A stretch of DNA of 64,000 nt from SHZI01 sp964417725 (GCA_964417725.1 CAYQIV010000004.1:62001-126000), one strand, 5' to 3'. Positions 1 through 9,107 are shown, counted from the first letter of the stretch. Program-made: numbers and translations. Notes: a model not told the origin generated them from the sequence alone.

Positions 1-1914
1 TTCAACGAGCTGCTGACGCACTACACGCGGATGTTCACCGATCCGACCTACAAGGACCGGATGGAACCCGTGAACCAGCTCAGCGGTGCGGAAAACCTGC
101 GTGCGGTATCGTCGTTCTTCTACTGGGGTGGCTGGGTTTCCGTGGCGCAGCGCCCGGGCAAGGACTACAGCTACACGCACAACTGGCCGTATGACCCGGA
201 CGCCGGCAACTACGCCACGACTGATACCTTCATCTGGACCTTCATTTCGATCTTTGCGCTGTGGATCGGCATCAGCGTGGTGCTCTATGTCTACGGCCAG
301 ATGAAGATGCAGCCGATCGACGTGTTCGAGGCCCACAATGGCGTCAATGGCCATTCGCTGACCACCTCGGACCTCGAGAACGGCTACGTCCGCCCGACGC
401 AGAAGGCCACCTACAAGTTCTTTGCCCTGGCCATCGTCTGCTTCGGCCTCCAGGTCGTCGCCGGCATCATCGGTGCCACGGACTTCATTCGTCCGTTCGG
501 CATCAACCTGAACGAGTTGATCCCGTTCACCGTCGCCCGCAGCTACCACACCCTGCTGCAGATCTTCTGGTTCTTCATGTGCTGGGTGGGTTACACGATC
601 TTCTTCCTGCCGCGCCTCTCGAAGGTGCCGGCTGGCCAGAAGTTCCTGATCAACCTGCTGTTCGCGATGGCTGTCGTGGTGGCCCTCGGTGCCGTGTTCG
701 GCATCTACATCGGCCAGCGTGGTTATGTGAACGACACGATCGCCTACTGGTTCGGCAGCCAGGGCTGGGAGTTCATCGAGCTGGGTCGTTTCTTCCAGCT
801 GTTGCTGCTTGCCGGCTTCGTGCTCTGGATCTTCATCATCTACCGCGGTGTCAAGCCGTGGCTGACGCGCAAGAACGTGTGGTCGGTCCCGGCCTGGCTG
901 CTCTACGGCAGCGGCGTGATGGTGGCGTTCCTCTTCTTCGGTGTGCTGATGCTGCCGACGTCGAACTTTGCCATCTCCGACTACTGGCGCTGGATGGTGG
1001 TGCACATGTGGGTCGAGGTCACCTTCGAGGTGTTCACGACCGTCATCGTCGCCTACCTGCTGGTCCAGATGGGTCTCGTCACCCGCCTGATGGCCGAGCG
1101 CACGGTGTTTCTCGCCGTGATGCTGTTCTTCGTCACCGCCATCAATGGCATCTCGCACAACTTCTACTGGATCGCGAAGCCCACCGGCATCATCGCCGTC
1201 GGCAGCGTGTTCTCGACCCTGCAGGTCCTTCCGCTGCTGCTGCTCACGCTTGATGCGTGGCAGATGCGCCAGGAAGGTGGCCGGGCCAACGAGTTCCGCG
1301 TCCAGGGCAAGCAGGTGCATGTCATGGAAGGTGTCTGGCTGTTCATCCTCGGCGTGAACTTCTGGAACATCTTCGGCGCCGGTGTGTTCGGTTCGCTGAT
1401 CACCCTGCCGCTCGTCAACTATTACGAGCATGCCACCTACATGACCGGCAACCACGCGCATGCCGCCATGTTCGGTGTCAAGGGCAACGTCGCCCTCGCC
1501 GGCCTGCTGTTCTGCTGCCAGCACCTCTTCACGCAGTCGGCGTGGAACGAGAAGCTGGTCCGGACGGTCTTCTGGTCCTTCCAGATCGGTCTGGCGATGA
1601 TGATGTTCCTCGACCTCTTCCCGGTCGGCCTCTATCAGATCTACCTCGTGCTGACCGAGGGCACTTGGTACGCCCGTTCCACAGAGGTGATCATGGGCCC
1701 GGTCTTCGCGACCCTCACCTACCTGCGTTCCATCGGTGGTGCGGTGTTCGTCTTCGGTGGCCTGCTGCCCCTGATCTGGTTCATCCTCTCCCGTGCAGGC
1801 CAGCTGCGCGCCGAGACGGATGTCGAGTCGGACGAGTGGAAGGCCTATCAGGCGGAGTACGGCAACGAGTACGGCAAGGAGTGGTCTGCCGAGCCGGAGC
1901 CGACCGTCAAGTAA
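1..1914 (+). CDS. nod: Putative nitric oxide dismutase (NOD), divergent qNOR-type heme-copper protein, 5' partial
   Basis: The reading frame is open from base 1, so the N-terminal ~100-150 residues of a ~760-800 aa protein lie outside the window; 637 codons are visible. It is a multi-spanning membrane protein of the quinol NO reductase fold. Numbering visible codons, the HxWVE motif keeps His335 and Glu339, and the heme-ligand HxH pair is His485/His487. The FeB His-His pair of NORs is His386-Asn387 here (HNFYW instead of HHYYW). The Glu of the S-x-L-E-x-x-P segment is Gln408. Replacement of an FeB histidine by Asn is, as I recall, the diagnostic feature of NO dismutases of Methylomirabilis and strain HdN1, which are thought to turn 2 NO into N2 and O2. 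The function is inferred from these residues. An ordinary quinol NOR is the alternative, but the two substitutions argue against it. Confidence 0.82.
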   Translation, partial: FNELLTHYTRMFTDPTYKDRMEPVNQLSGAENLRAVSSFFYWGGWVSVAQRPGKDYSYTHNWPYDPDAGNYATTDTFIWTFISIFALWIGISVVLYVYGQMKMQPIDVFEAHNGVNGHSLTTSDLENGYVRPTQKATYKFFALAIVCFGLQVVAGIIGATDFIRPFGINLNELIPFTVARSYHTLLQIFWFFMCWVGYTIFFLPRLSKVPAGQKFLINLLFAMAVVVALGAVFGIYIGQRGYVNDTIAYWFGSQGWEFIELGRFFQLLLLAGFVLWIFIIYRGVKPWLTRKNVWSVPAWLLYGSGVMVAFLFFGVLMLPTSNFAISDYWRWMVVHMWVEVTFEVFTTVIVAYLLVQMGLVTRLMAERTVFLAVMLFFVTAINGISHNFYWIAKPTGIIAVGSVFSTLQVLPLLLLTLDAWQMRQEGGRANEFRVQGKQVHVMEGVWLFILGVNFWNIFGAGVFGSLITLPLVNYYEHATYMTGNHAHAAMFGVKGNVALAGLLFCCQHLFTQSAWNEKLVRTVFWSFQIGLAMMMFLDLFPVGLYQIYLVLTEGTWYARSTEVIMGPVFATLTYLRSIGGAVFVFGGLLPLIWFILSRAGQLRAETDVESDEWKAYQAEYGNEYGKEWSAEPEPTVK

Positions 1915-1935
1915 CGTCAGTCACCACTGACTGAG

Positions 1936-1995
1936 ACCACAGGGCCCTGTGGTGGCGATCCGGAACCGGGTCGTCGCCACGGGGCCCTCTCTTTT
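1936..1995 (+). terminator. Probable intrinsic terminator after nod
   Basis: About 20 bases after the nod stop there is an 18-base perfect palindrome (1936-1953). Its GGGCCC arm can also pair with a second copy at 1982-1987, with TGGCGA/TCGCCA forming an inner stem. A pyrimidine run, TCTCTTTT, follows at 1988-1995. The two alternative pairings make this a strong, possibly switching, hairpin. The T tract is interrupted, so efficiency is uncertain. Confidence 0.6.
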
Positions 1996-2508
1996 CCAGC
2001 CACCGATGCGGCCTGTCGAAGCCGGCCGCGCCGCGTCCCCGGGACTCATGCGCATGCGACCGGTTCCCATCCCCGCACCAGGCTGCGTCATGGCGCGAGC
2101 GAATACCAACGGATCGCGGTGAAGCAAGAGCACCGGTTATCGGGATGCCCGTGCCGCAACGTCAGCAGTGAACGCGATCCGGGGGCCGTCGATATCAATG
2201 GCCTTGCGGGTGGCCCTGCGGGCCGCGGTGAGGCGCGGCTTCGCGGATCCGGCCGACAGAGGGGCGAGGTGGGCTTGATGTCGGCGGCGTCGCGGTGTCC
2301 GTCAGCGGTCTGGTCTACGCGTGGCCGTGAAGGGCATGGGTCGAGCCGCGAAGGACGGCCGGGTTGATGCGGTGATGCGGGTCTTTGCGACAGGTTGCGG
2401 GAAGGGGGGTTGCTGCAGCCCCTGGGATTCTTCGATGGTCATCGCCTCGCCGATGTGCCGGACCCTGGAGAACGTCGTGCCGGGCAACGGCAAGATCTCC
2501 TACGGGCT
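1996..2508. other. Intergenic stretch, no supported gene
   Basis: Between the nod terminator and the stop codon of the M48 protease lie about 510 bases. Several short open frames occur (for example 2302-2493 minus and 2321-2554 plus), but none has a recognisable domain, a good ribosome binding site or a natural hydrophobic pattern. I see no tRNA cloverleaf and no repeat array. It could be decayed coding sequence or hold a small RNA, but nothing read here supports either. Confidence 0.5.
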
Positions 2509-3351
2509 TCAGGGCTTCTTCGCCGGACCGGGCCGACTCGTTGCGACCGGATGAACGGGGCGTGCGGCATCGTCGAGGTAGTGGCGCATCATCTGAGGAA
2601 TGAGCGCCTTGAGCGCCTGCTCACGGTTGCCGGGCGCAGGGTGGGTGCTCAGGAACTGGGGCGGTACACTGCCGCCGACCTTCGCCATCTTTCGCCACAG
2701 GGTGACCGCTGCGTTGGGGTCGTAGCCGGCCCGTGCAGCCAGCTCAATGCCGATGCGATCGGCCTCGGCTTCGCCGGCACGGCTGTTGGGCAGCGTCAGG
2801 GCCAGGGTTGCCGCCAGGGCGGTGCCTGCCACTGCAACGCTGGAGTTGTCGGAGGCCACGCCCGCCGCCACCATGCCGAGTTGCGTGGCCATCGCAATCG
2901 ACATGCGCTCGCTGGTGTGGTTGGCGAGGGCGTGGGAGATCTCGTGACCCATGACCTGCGCAATTTCGTCGTCCGTGGCCTCCAGCTTGTTGATCAGTCC
3001 GGTGTAGATCGCCATGCGACCGCCGGCCATGCACCAGGCGTTGACCATCTCGGGGTCATCGATGACCTCGACCGTCCACTCCCAGCTCTGTGTGTCGGGG
3101 CGCATCACGATCGCCTGGGCCACCAGACGGCTGGTGATGCCGTTGACGCGGTTGAGCAGGTCGGGATCGGCGGCCAGTTTACCTTCAGACTGCAGCTTGC
3201 CGATGGTCTGCACGTAGGCCTGCTTTGATGCCTGGATCGCCTGGGATTCCGAAACCAGCATCAGCTGGCGTCGGCCGGTCGGGCTGGTGGCGCAAGCGGC
3301 CAGGCCCAGCACGACAATCAGGGCGATCGACAAGCGTTTGCTGCTTTTCAT
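2509..3351 (-). CDS. M48-family zinc metalloprotease lipoprotein
   Basis: A 280 aa protein with a lipoprotein signal peptide (lipobox LAAC near residues 17-20) followed by an M48 peptidase domain. The zinc site HEISH is visible near residues 136-140, and the downstream EAEADRIG segment supplies the third ligand, Glu. The length and layout match periplasmic LoiP/YcaL-type proteases, which clear misfolded outer-membrane or lipoprotein substrates. It appears to be transcribed alone. The substrate cannot be told from the sequence. Confidence 0.88.
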   Translation of the reverse strand: MKSSKRLSIALIVVLGLAACATSPTGRRQLMLVSESQAIQASKQAYVQTIGKLQSEGKLAADPDLLNRVNGITSRLVAQAIVMRPDTQSWEWTVEVIDDPEMVNAWCMAGGRMAIYTGLINKLEATDDEIAQVMGHEISHALANHTSERMSIAMATQLGMVAAGVASDNSSVAVAGTALAATLALTLPNSRAGEAEADRIGIELAARAGYDPNAAVTLWRKMAKVGGSVPPQFLSTHPAPGNREQALKALIPQMMRHYLDDAARPVHPVATSRPGPAKKP

Positions 3352-3489
3352 CCACCTGCTCCGCGGTAGACCCCGGGGTCGAGACTGGAGTCTATGCCAG
3401 CCACGCGTGGCTGAAAATCGTTTGAGGTCAAGTCACGGCCGGTGTACCGGATCCCGATATGGTCCGCCGGCCGCCGCCGGTGAGGCCGG

Positions 3490-4032
3490 TCAGGGTGTGT
3501 CGAGCTGTGCGAGCAGGCCGGTATCCCTTTGCCGGAAAAGGGCCGCGACGGGCAGGGCCGGGTAGCGCCGGCGCAGTCGCGCGGCTTCCGCAACGACCGC
3601 GCTGGCGGGATCCCCGGTTGCGAAGAGGTCGTGCCAGTGGTCGAAATGCTGCTCCGCCGCGGCGCGGGCCCAGCCGCCCGTCGCAACCAGTCGCTTGATG
3701 AACGACTCGCGGTGTGGCGCAAGGTCCGCCATTCCGCAGTCTTCGTGAGCGACGAGGGCGATGGCCGATACGCCGGCCACCCCGATGGCCCAAGAGACCT
3801 TGAAGGGGACGCGCTTCAGGCTGGCCCCGCCCGTGGCGAGCGCCACGGCAAATCCGACCGGGATGCGCAGCGCGGCCGTGGGCTCCATGCAGGTCGCCAC
3901 CAGCAGTTCCGGCCGGTCGTGCCTGGCCGGATTCATGCCGAGGTTGTGGTAGCGCAGCAGGGTTTCTATCGGTGTACCACGCCAGGCCGGCAGGATATCC
4001 GCCTCACTGCGGACCACGATGGGGGCGTTCAT
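3490..4032 (-). CDS. Beta-carbonic-anhydrase-like protein
   Basis: 180 aa, soluble. The sequence has the spaced Cys...His-x-x-Cys pattern of beta-carbonic anhydrases: CMEP near residue 48 and HEDCGM near residue 96. The usual Cys-x-Asp-x-Arg catalytic dyad is not present, because the first Cys is followed by Met-Glu-Pro. It may therefore bind zinc without classic CO2 hydration. Its start codon overlaps the stop of the Kef-type antiporter by ATGA, so the two are translationally coupled, which suggests a link to pH or bicarbonate balance. Family membership is fairly secure; activity is not. Confidence 0.6.
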   Translation of the reverse strand: MNAPIVVRSEADILPAWRGTPIETLLRYHNLGMNPARHDRPELLVATCMEPTAALRIPVGFAVALATGGASLKRVPFKVSWAIGVAGVSAIALVAHEDCGMADLAPHRESFIKRLVATGGWARAAAEQHFDHWHDLFATGDPASAVVAEAARLRRRYPALPVAALFRQRDTGLLAQLDTP

Positions 4033-5591
4033 GGGGCGGGTTCTTCCTTCTTTTTATCCATGGCGGCAAAGGTGTTGGCAGCGAGGCCCACACCGGCCTC
4101 GTTGAAGAAATTGTAGGCGACATCGGCCCCGGCGCCGAGGATCGGCTCCCGCTCGTCACCAAAGGTATAGCTGGCGCTGATGAGGCCTTTGAAGCCGCGC
4201 CGGCGGAGCTGCTGGCTGGCCAGGACCTTGGCCTCCTGGTCCGGTACCGCGAGGACGATGACGCGGATGTCGTCGAGGCGCAGGCGATGCCAGAGCCCAG
4301 GGTCCTCGGCGTCGGCATAGACCACCCGCCGCCCCGCCTGCAGGTGTCTTCGTACCTTGCCCTGATCGCTGTCGAGGCCCACGGTTTTCCAGCCCAGCGC
4401 CTTGCTGTGGTCGTAGGCACCGGTGCCGACGCGCCCCATGCCAACGATCACGACCTCGGCCTTGCCCAGGGAAAGCGGTTCGTCATCCGGGTGGCGCCTG
4501 CGGCGCTCGAAAGGGCGCAGGAAGCGCTCCACGCGGGGGTACAGGTCATGCGAAAGCCGGTTGAGCGGTGCGGCGAGGGCGAAGGACACGGCCACGGCGA
4601 TGGCGGTGGCCATGAGCCACTCGGCCGGCAGCAGCCCCTGGTCGACCGCTGCGTCCATGACGATGAGGCCGAACTCGCTGTAAGTGGCAAGACTCAGCCC
4701 GGCGAGGAACCCGGTACGGGCCGAGACACCGAAGGCCTGGAGCAGCAGGAAATAAACGAAGACCTTCACGGGCAGCAGTGCCAGCGGCAGCATGGCCATC
4801 TCGAGGGTTTCCCAACTGGGCAGGCCGGTCAGACCGATGCTGAGGAAAAATCCGACGAGGAAAAATTCCTTGATGCCCCACAGGGCGCTGCCCAACTCGA
4901 CGGCGCGCGGATGTCCGGCGAGCAGCATGCCGACCAAAAGCGCGCCGAGGTCGGGCGAAAGACCCAGCAGTTCGAACCCGTAGCCGCCAAGCCCGAGTGC
5001 GAGCACCGCACCGAGCAGGACCAGCAGTTCGCCATGGCCGACAAGGTCGAGCAGGCGCCGAAGCACGGGGCCCATGAACAGCAAAAGCACGGCCAGCAGC
5101 GCGACCCATGACAGCCCGTCGCTGCCGTTGCCGGCCAGGATGCCGACGGCGATCAGGTCCTGGAAGATGAGGATGCCGATCACGACCCGGCCATGAAAGC
5201 CGCGGATCTCGCGCTTTTCCTCGAGGATCTTTGCCGCCAGCACGGTGCTCGAAAAGGCAAAGGCCCCGGTCAGGGTGAGCAGCACCAGAAATGGCATGCC
5301 CGGTTGCAGGCGGGTCATACCGGCCATGACCGCCAGCACCAGCAGGAATTGCAGCAGGGCGACGCCCCACACCTCTGACTGCAGCAGGATGCGCAGCCGC
5401 AGCTTGAGGCCGACGGTGAACAGCAGCAGCAGGACACCCAGGTGGGCGACGTCATCGAGCAGCGGCGTCATCTCGACCCCGGCCGCCTTTAGCAGGAAAC
5501 CCGCGCCGAGAAAGCCGACCAGCGGAGGCAGCCCGACCTGACGGGCGACCAGGCCGAGGACGAAGGCGACGGCGATCCAGAGTGGTGACAT
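4029..5591 (-). CDS. Kef-type monovalent cation:proton antiporter with RCK domain
   Basis: 520 aa. The first ~380 residues are strongly hydrophobic, with about a dozen membrane segments typical of CPA2 antiporters. The C-terminal part starts with an NAD-binding RCK_N (TrkA-N) signature, VVIVGMGRVGTGAYD, near residue 395. This is the KefB/KefC/YbaL layout: K+ efflux in exchange for H+, gated by nucleotide or glutathione-type ligands. The start was chosen at the ATG just before the hydrophobic first helix; further upstream the frame is polar and unlike the family. It is coupled by ATGA to the carbonic-anhydrase-like gene downstream. Confidence 0.85.
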   Translation of the reverse strand: MSPLWIAVAFVLGLVARQVGLPPLVGFLGAGFLLKAAGVEMTPLLDDVAHLGVLLLLFTVGLKLRLRILLQSEVWGVALLQFLLVLAVMAGMTRLQPGMPFLVLLTLTGAFAFSSTVLAAKILEEKREIRGFHGRVVIGILIFQDLIAVGILAGNGSDGLSWVALLAVLLLFMGPVLRRLLDLVGHGELLVLLGAVLALGLGGYGFELLGLSPDLGALLVGMLLAGHPRAVELGSALWGIKEFFLVGFFLSIGLTGLPSWETLEMAMLPLALLPVKVFVYFLLLQAFGVSARTGFLAGLSLATYSEFGLIVMDAAVDQGLLPAEWLMATAIAVAVSFALAAPLNRLSHDLYPRVERFLRPFERRRRHPDDEPLSLGKAEVVIVGMGRVGTGAYDHSKALGWKTVGLDSDQGKVRRHLQAGRRVVYADAEDPGLWHRLRLDDIRVIVLAVPDQEAKVLASQQLRRRGFKGLISASYTFGDEREPILGAGADVAYNFFNEAGVGLAANTFAAMDKKKEEPAP

Positions 5592-5762
5592 CAGGCAGCT
5601 CGAGACATGCGGGTTCGGGGATTGTCGCTTAATTACCCGCGAGGCTGCACACCTGGACATCCTCCTGCCGGTTTCACCGAGCCTGGATCGTGTCCGCTGA
5701 CCGGCTCTTCAGTAGACTTGGCTCGCATGCCGGTTGACCGGCGCCGGTCGGAGACTGTCCAG

Positions 5763-6581
5763 ATGAACGCACTTCGCACCGCATCACATCTTTCGCTCGT
5801 GATCCTGCTGGCGGTGTTCTGGTCCGGTTCCATCGCGGCAGCGCCGACCGCGCACCTCGTCGATCCGGCCAGCCCGACGATACTCATCACGGGCGCCAAC
5901 CGCGGGATCGGCCTGGGGCTCGTCGGGGTTTATGCGGCCAACGGCTGGAACGTGATCGCCAGCTGCCGGGACCCGGCGCGGGCATTGGCGCTGCGGGCAC
6001 TCGCGCAGGACAACCCCAAGATCCTCATCGAAACCCTCGATGTGACCGATCAGGCGCAGATCGATGCGCTGGCCGCCCGTTACCGCGATACGCCGATCGA
6101 TGTGCTGTTCAACAATGCCGCCGTGCTCGGCGCACCGCCCCGCCAGCAGATCGGCGATCTCGATGCGACGCTGTTCGCCGAGGTCATGGCGGTCAATGCG
6201 CTGGCCCCATTGAAGGTTTCGCAGGCCTTCGCCAGTCATGTTGCCGCCAGTGGGCAGAAGAAGATCATCGGCATGACCAGCGGGCTCGGCTCGCTGTCGA
6301 TGATGGGGAAGATGTCGCGTTTCTACTATTACCAGATGAGCAAGGCAGCGCTGAACATGGGCATGAGGGCCCTGCGCAACGACCTGCGCAGCCGTGGGGT
6401 CATCGTTGCATTGCTCGCGCCCGGCATGGTCGAGACAGACCTGCTCGCGGCATCCGGATTCCGCGGCGAGGCGCTGGGCGTCGAGGACAGCGCACGCAGT
6501 CTTTTCGCGCTCGTGGCCGGGCTGACCATCGATGATCCCGGGCAGCCGCTCAACCACGATGGCAAGCCGATTCCCTGGTAG
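5763..6581 (+). CDS. Short-chain dehydrogenase/reductase with N-terminal signal peptide
   Basis: 272 aa. Residues 1-26 form a clear Sec-type signal (MNALRT, a hydrophobic core, then an AAA-type cleavage region). A complete classical SDR domain follows: TGANRGIG near residue 44, an NNA motif and a catalytic Tyr-x-x-x-Lys (YQMSK) near residue 192. The closest relatives by motif are C-factor/sniffer-type carbonyl reductases. An exported SDR is odd because NAD(P)H is scarce in the periplasm. It may instead stay membrane-anchored, or use a tightly bound cofactor. Its 3' end overlaps the ATG chosen for the molybdenum hydroxylase gene, so the two are probably co-expressed. Confidence 0.82.
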   Translation: MNALRTASHLSLVILLAVFWSGSIAAAPTAHLVDPASPTILITGANRGIGLGLVGVYAANGWNVIASCRDPARALALRALAQDNPKILIETLDVTDQAQIDALAARYRDTPIDVLFNNAAVLGAPPRQQIGDLDATLFAEVMAVNALAPLKVSQAFASHVAASGQKKIIGMTSGLGSLSMMGKMSRFYYYQMSKAALNMGMRALRNDLRSRGVIVALLAPGMVETDLLAASGFRGEALGVEDSARSLFALVAGLTIDDPGQPLNHDGKPIPW

Positions 6582-8784
6582 CCGCGTCGTGGCCATTACC
6601 CGTCGCCGGCTGGTCCTCGCCAGCGTCGCACTCGCCGGTGGAGGCCTGTCGCTTTCCTGGCTGCGCCCCGACGCCGAGGACCGTCGCCTGGCGAGCGACG
6701 ATGCGGTTTTCGAGCCCAATGCCTACCTGCAGGTGACGCCGCAGGGCGAGTTCATTCTGCAGGTCGACAAGACTGAAATCGGACAGGGCGTGATGACGGG
6801 TTTCGCGACCCTGGTCGCCGAGGAGCTCGACGTCCCGCCGTCACGCCTTGCTGTGCGCCAGGCCCCCATCCACCCGCTGTTCCAGGATCCTCTTCAGCTG
6901 ACCGGCGAGAGCAATGCCATGCGCACGCGCTGGGAGGTGCTGCGCAGAACCGGGGCCACGGCCCGCCTGATGTTGCTGCAGGCGGCGGCGCGACGCTGGG
7001 GGGCAGCCGTTGATGAGCTCGATACGGATGGTCAGGGCGGGGTCGTCGATGCCGCAGGCGGGCGTCGTTTGGCCTATGCCGAACTGGCCACGGATGCTGG
7101 CAGATTGCCCGTGCCCCGGCGTGTCGGCCTGCGTGATGTCGGCGGATATCGCTACATCGGGCAACAGGTGCCGCGCCTGGATATCCGGGCCAAGGTCACG
7201 GGCGAGGCTGCTTATGGCATCGATACCCGGTTGCCGGGTCTCAAGGTGGCGCTGGTCCGGCGTCCGCCGACCCTCGGTGGCAGCGTGCGCATGCATGACG
7301 ATGCGGCGGCGCTCGCCGTGCCGGGGGTCGATGCCGTGTTTGCCATCCACTCGGGTGTCGCGGTGGTGGCCGATGGTTTCTGGCAGGCCATGCAGGCGGT
7401 ACGTGCGCTGGATGTGCACTGGGAGGACGGGCCGCTGGCGTCGGTGTCCACGGCTGCGGTGCGCGACGGCCAGATGGCGGTGCTGGCGCGCGAGCCCGGC
7501 CAGCGCGTGCGGGACGAGGGTGACATGGTTGCGGCCCTGCAGGGTGCCGGGCGGCACGTCGAGGCCCGGTACTGGCTGCCATACCTGGCGCACGCCACCA
7601 TGGAGCCGATGAACGCCACCGTCTGGTTCCACGACGGCCGCTGCCAGGCCTGGGTGCCGAGCCAGGCCCCGGACCTCGTGCGGCAGGTGATCTGCGACAT
7701 GAGCGGCCTGTCACGCGAGCAGGTTGACGTGCAGACGCCCTTTGTCGGCGGGGGCTTTGGCCGCCGGGCGACGATGGAGTATGTCGTCGAGGCGGTGGAG
7801 ATCGCGCTGCGTGTGGCGCACCCGGTCAAACTGGTGTGGACGCGTGAAGACGACATGCGCCATGGCCTGTACCGCGAGGCCACGTCGCACCAGTTGCGCG
7901 CCGTGCTCGACGAGGTGGGCGATCCGGTGGCATGGCAGCATCGCCTCGTGGCGGCCACTTTCAATGCGCTCATCATCCCGCTGGCGGTGGCCGCCCTGGC
8001 GCCAGGCTGGATGCCCCGCCGGCTGGTGTCGGGGGCATCGCAGGGGCTGGTGGCGGCAGCCGACCGCTTCGGTGGTTCGCTGTCGGCGCGGACGGCCGCG
8101 GAGGGCTTTGCCTATGCAGTGCCCAACGTGGCCGTTGACGTCTGCCCGTGGAACCCCGGCGTGCCGGTGACGATCTGGCGCTCGGTGGGTTATTCCTACG
8201 TGACCTTCGTCATCGAAAGCTTCATCGACGAACTGGCGGCAGCGGCCGGCAGCGATCCGTTGGCCTACCGGCGTCGTTTGCTCCTTGAGCAGCCGCGCCA
8301 TCTCGCCGTGCTCGACCGCCTGGCAGAGGCCTCTGGCTGGCAAGGTCCCGCCCCGGCCGGCCGCCACCGTGGTGTCGCGATCCAGCTCGCGTTCGGCACG
8401 TTGGTGGGCCAGGTGGCCGAGGTGTCGGTCGACAACGAAGGTGGGGTCCGCGTCCACCGTGTGTGCTGCGTCGTCGACTGTGGCACGGTGATCAACCCGG
8501 ATATCGTGCGTCAGCAGATGGAGGGGGGAATTATCTTTGGCCTGTCGGCCGCGTTGCATGGCGAGATCCACATCGATGACGGCGCCGTTCGCGAGAGCAA
8601 TTTCCACGACTATCCGGTCGTCAGGCTCGCCGAGGCGCCGGCGATCGACGTGCACATCATCGCCAGCGATGCAGACCCCAGTGGAGTGGGTGAGCCGGGG
8701 GTACCGCCGATCGCGCCGGCCGTCGCCAATGCCGTGTTTGCGGCCACTGGCCGTCGGCTGCGTGAACTGCCCCTGCGGCTTTAA
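6559..8784 (+). CDS. Tat-exported molybdenum hydroxylase large subunit (isoquinoline 1-oxidoreductase beta-like)
   Basis: 741 aa with a twin-arginine leader (TRRRLVLAS near residues 15-23). The fold is the xanthine dehydrogenase/aldehyde oxidase large subunit: GGGFGRR near residue 400 and the molybdenum-site GVGEPG near residue 712, whose Glu is the catalytic base. IorB-type enzymes hydroxylate N-heterocycles or oxidise aldehydes in the periplasm and pass electrons through a separate [2Fe-2S] IorA subunit. No IorA-like gene is next to it. The start is uncertain: ATG 6559 lies inside the SDR gene, while GTG 6589 would give a shorter leader. Confidence 0.85.
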   Translation: MASRFPGSRVVAITRRRLVLASVALAGGGLSLSWLRPDAEDRRLASDDAVFEPNAYLQVTPQGEFILQVDKTEIGQGVMTGFATLVAEELDVPPSRLAVRQAPIHPLFQDPLQLTGESNAMRTRWEVLRRTGATARLMLLQAAARRWGAAVDELDTDGQGGVVDAAGGRRLAYAELATDAGRLPVPRRVGLRDVGGYRYIGQQVPRLDIRAKVTGEAAYGIDTRLPGLKVALVRRPPTLGGSVRMHDDAAALAVPGVDAVFAIHSGVAVVADGFWQAMQAVRALDVHWEDGPLASVSTAAVRDGQMAVLAREPGQRVRDEGDMVAALQGAGRHVEARYWLPYLAHATMEPMNATVWFHDGRCQAWVPSQAPDLVRQVICDMSGLSREQVDVQTPFVGGGFGRRATMEYVVEAVEIALRVAHPVKLVWTREDDMRHGLYREATSHQLRAVLDEVGDPVAWQHRLVAATFNALIIPLAVAALAPGWMPRRLVSGASQGLVAAADRFGGSLSARTAAEGFAYAVPNVAVDVCPWNPGVPVTIWRSVGYSYVTFVIESFIDELAAAAGSDPLAYRRRLLLEQPRHLAVLDRLAEASGWQGPAPAGRHRGVAIQLAFGTLVGQVAEVSVDNEGGVRVHRVCCVVDCGTVINPDIVRQQMEGGIIFGLSAALHGEIHIDDGAVRESNFHDYPVVRLAEAPAIDVHIIASDADPSGVGEPGVPPIAPAVANAVFAATGRRLRELPLRL

Positions 8785-8840
8785 CCCGCGGATACCCGCC
8801 TTGCGGTGCGGTATGCCGGCGATGCTCGCCGTGCGGTGTG

Positions 8841-9107
8841 TTACCGACGGCGGCGCCGGTCGCGGGCCAGCTCGCGATAGATCGGTGCGGGGTCCAGGCC
8901 CGAGCCGTCGGGCCAGACCAGCGCATTGAGTCCGCGATCGATGCGCAGGCCGCGGAAAAGCGTGAGATCGCGCAGTGCCGGCAGCTCGCGGCCAACGGGC
9001 CGTACGCCGAGATCGACGGCCCCCTCCACGCCGTCGGCGAAGGCCACCCAGACCTCATAGTGCTCGAGCGGCCAGGCGGCGATGAGCTTTGCAACCATGG
9101 TTGCCAT
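8841..9107 (-). CDS. DUF2442 family protein
   Basis: 88 aa, beginning MATMVAKLIAAWPL. The layout (a short beta-rich domain, an F-A-D-G-V-E turn, a central LRDLTLFRGLRID segment, and a VWPDGSGLDPAP motif near the end) matches DUF2442 proteins, some of which are toxin-antitoxin or nucleic-acid-binding accessory proteins. The C-terminus ends in a run of arginines. No partner toxin is visible next to it. Function unknown. Confidence 0.7.
   Translation of the reverse strand: MATMVAKLIAAWPLEHYEVWVAFADGVEGAVDLGVRPVGRELPALRDLTLFRGLRIDRGLNALVWPDGSGLDPAPIYRELARDRRRRR

Noticed and set aside
2302..2554. Small open frames in the gap after nod
   Set aside because: No ribosome binding site, domain or hydrophobic pattern supports them; composition is like shadow frames.
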